DNA of 5,804 nt from Mxb001 sp964537955 (GTDB lineage: Bacteria; Actinomycetota; Actinomycetes; S36-B12): NCBI GenBank assembly GCA_964537955.1, contig CAZICY010000075.1:1-5804 (forward strand), in the 5' to 3' direction. Positions 5,179 to 5,804 of the stretch are shown here, piece by piece; within the stretch, counting starts at the first letter, position 1; the number at the start of each line of letters is the position of its first letter. Below the pieces are notes generated by a model that saw nothing but the letters and a program-made list of their open reading frames with translations, ran no database searches and was not told where the DNA came from. The position numbers were made by a program, and so were the translations under genes.

Positions 5179-5661
5179 TCAGCGGGCGATGCGGATGACC
5201 TCGCAGGTCCATGACCCCCGAGGCGAGGGGACCTCCACCGAGTCGCCCACCGCGGCCCCCATGATCGCGCGTCCGAGCGGCGAGTCCCAGGAGATGCGCT
5301 CGTCGTCGATCGTCGCCTCCTCGGGGTGCACGGGACGCACTCGCACGATCTCCCCCGCGGCGTCACGGATCTCGACCCGCGCTCCCGGGGCGACGCGGGC
5401 TTTCTTGCCCGTGGGGGGCTTGGGCAGCTCGACGGATGCGGCGATCACGGCCTGGAGCCGTTCGATCTCGGCGAGTGCGCGCTCGAACTCCGCGACATCC
5501 CGCTCGTCGCGCTCGGGGCCGATCAGGTGCGGCCTGAGGGGGTCGAGCACATCCACCCGAAGACGCTCGATGCGCTCCTCGAGGGCATTGCGACCGGCTT
5601 CGGTCAGGGCGGGGGCCACACGTGCGGCAGCACGGGGATCATCGGCGAGGTGCGTGGGCAT
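5179..5661 (-). CDS. GreA/GreB-family transcription factor
   Basis: Gre factors enter the RNA polymerase secondary channel with a coiled coil and help rescue backtracked complexes. This 160-residue protein has a predicted helical hairpin (about 18-78, LTEAGRNALEERIERL onward) and a clear C-terminal Gre domain: GARVEIRD (93-100), ISWDSPLGRAIMGAAVGD (123-140) and VEVPSPRGSWTCEVI (142-156). The usual tip motif GDLSENAEY is absent, but DERDVAEF (52-59) aligns with its DLSENAEY part, placing Asp52 and Asp55 at the acidic pair (Asp41/Glu44 in E. coli GreA). It is unlike the main actinobacterial GreA and may be a paralogue like the short Gre-like proteins of mycobacteria. The start is set by AAGGAGAT (5672-5665), four bases before ATG 5661. 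An in-frame ATG at 5739 has no ribosome binding site and is rejected. Confidence 0.88.
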   Translation of the reverse strand: MPTHLADDPRAAARVAPALTEAGRNALEERIERLRVDVLDPLRPHLIGPERDERDVAEFERALAEIERLQAVIAASVELPKPPTGKKARVAPGARVEIRDAAGEIVRVRPVHPEEATIDDERISWDSPLGRAIMGAAVGDSVEVPSPRGSWTCEVIRIAR

Positions 5662-5664
5662 GGC

Positions 5665-5698
5665 ATCTCCTTCGGGCGAGCGAACTCGCAACCGAAGG
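5665..5698 (-). promoter_or_regulatory. Leader hairpin overlapping the ribosome binding site of the Gre-like gene
   Basis: CCUUCGG (5698-5692) pairs with CCGAAGG (5675-5669), and inside it GCGAG (5689-5685) pairs with CUCGC (5680-5676) around a UUCG tetraloop (5684-5681). Only a UU bulge on the 5' side separates the two stems, giving 12 pairs. The 3' arm contains the AAGG of the ribosome binding site AAGGAGAT, so folding would hide half of it. Translation control is inferred. Confidence 0.6.
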
Positions 5699-5804
5699 TC
5701 TCCCGCCGCCGGGGGCGCGGTGTGCGCCTTCCGACCCATGGGCCCGGGAGCCGCGGCGGCCCCGTGATGACGAACCCACGGCGAGGGGGTACTCCCCTTC
5801 TGTG
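5699..5804. other. Region upstream of the Gre-like gene, no gene supported
   Basis: No promoter hexamers could be supported. A small dyad AGGGG (5784-5788) with CCCCT (5794-5798) lies near the window end. On the plus strand an ATG at 5767 opens a frame to the window edge (MTNPRRGGTPLL), with GGGAG 16 bases upstream. This is too little to call a gene. Confidence 0.4.

Noticed and set aside
5662..5739. 26-residue N-terminal extension of the Gre-like protein from ATG 5739
   Set aside because: There is no ribosome binding site at 5739, whereas ATG 5661 has AAGGAGAT. The 160-residue length fits the family, and the region folds as a leader hairpin.
5767..5804. Possible divergent plus-strand gene start (MTNPRRGGTPLL)
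   Set aside because: Only 12 codons are visible, the GGGAG is 16 bases away, and no family can be judged.
1..5804. Searched for CRISPR repeats, insertion-sequence ends, tRNA or rRNA genes and a phage or defence locus
   Set aside because: No direct-repeat array, transposase, terminal inverted repeats, tRNA-like fold or defence-type gene was seen. Apart from the leader elements this is an ordinary chromosomal stretch.

Overview
The window reads as chromosome of a high-GC actinobacterium. The evidence is GC-rich third codon positions with long open frames on the opposite strand, a DUF4192 gene, an actinobacterial-type PKD secreted protein, and a SAM-IV riboswitch, a class found mainly in Actinomycetales. 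I cannot name the genus. Every supported gene is on the minus strand, so transcription runs from high to low coordinates.

Read in the direction of transcription, the layout is as follows. (a) 5804-5662 is a leader whose last part folds into a 12-bp hairpin that takes in half of the next ribosome binding site. (b) 5661-5179 encodes a small GreA/GreB-family factor, closed by a perfect 11-bp hairpin. (c) 5028-4060 is a DUF4192 gene of unknown function. (d) 4059-3723 is a 337-base regulatory region. It holds a good -35/-10 promoter, a SAM-IV riboswitch starting one base after the predicted +1, a 9-bp hairpin, a possible nine-codon leader peptide with tandem Cys codons, and a strong ribosome binding site. 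(e) metY (3722-2394) and metX (2397-1213) overlap by ATGA and are followed by an 8-bp hairpin. (f) 1122-310 encodes an exported PKD-like protein, possibly from a leaderless mRNA. (g) 115-1 is the start of a Lys/Ala/Pro-rich protein built from a 48-bp tandem repeat; it runs off the window.

metX and metY work together. MetX activates homoserine by O-acylation, and MetY replaces the acyl group with sulfide to give homocysteine for methionine and SAM. SAM binding to the leader would shut the operon off. The most interesting parts are the apparent second, cysteine-linked control layer (a tiny uORF reading M-S-C-C-R-M-P-R-R, with a GGAGG five bases upstream) and the hairpin over the ribosome binding site of the Gre-like gene. 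Both are inferences from sequence alone.
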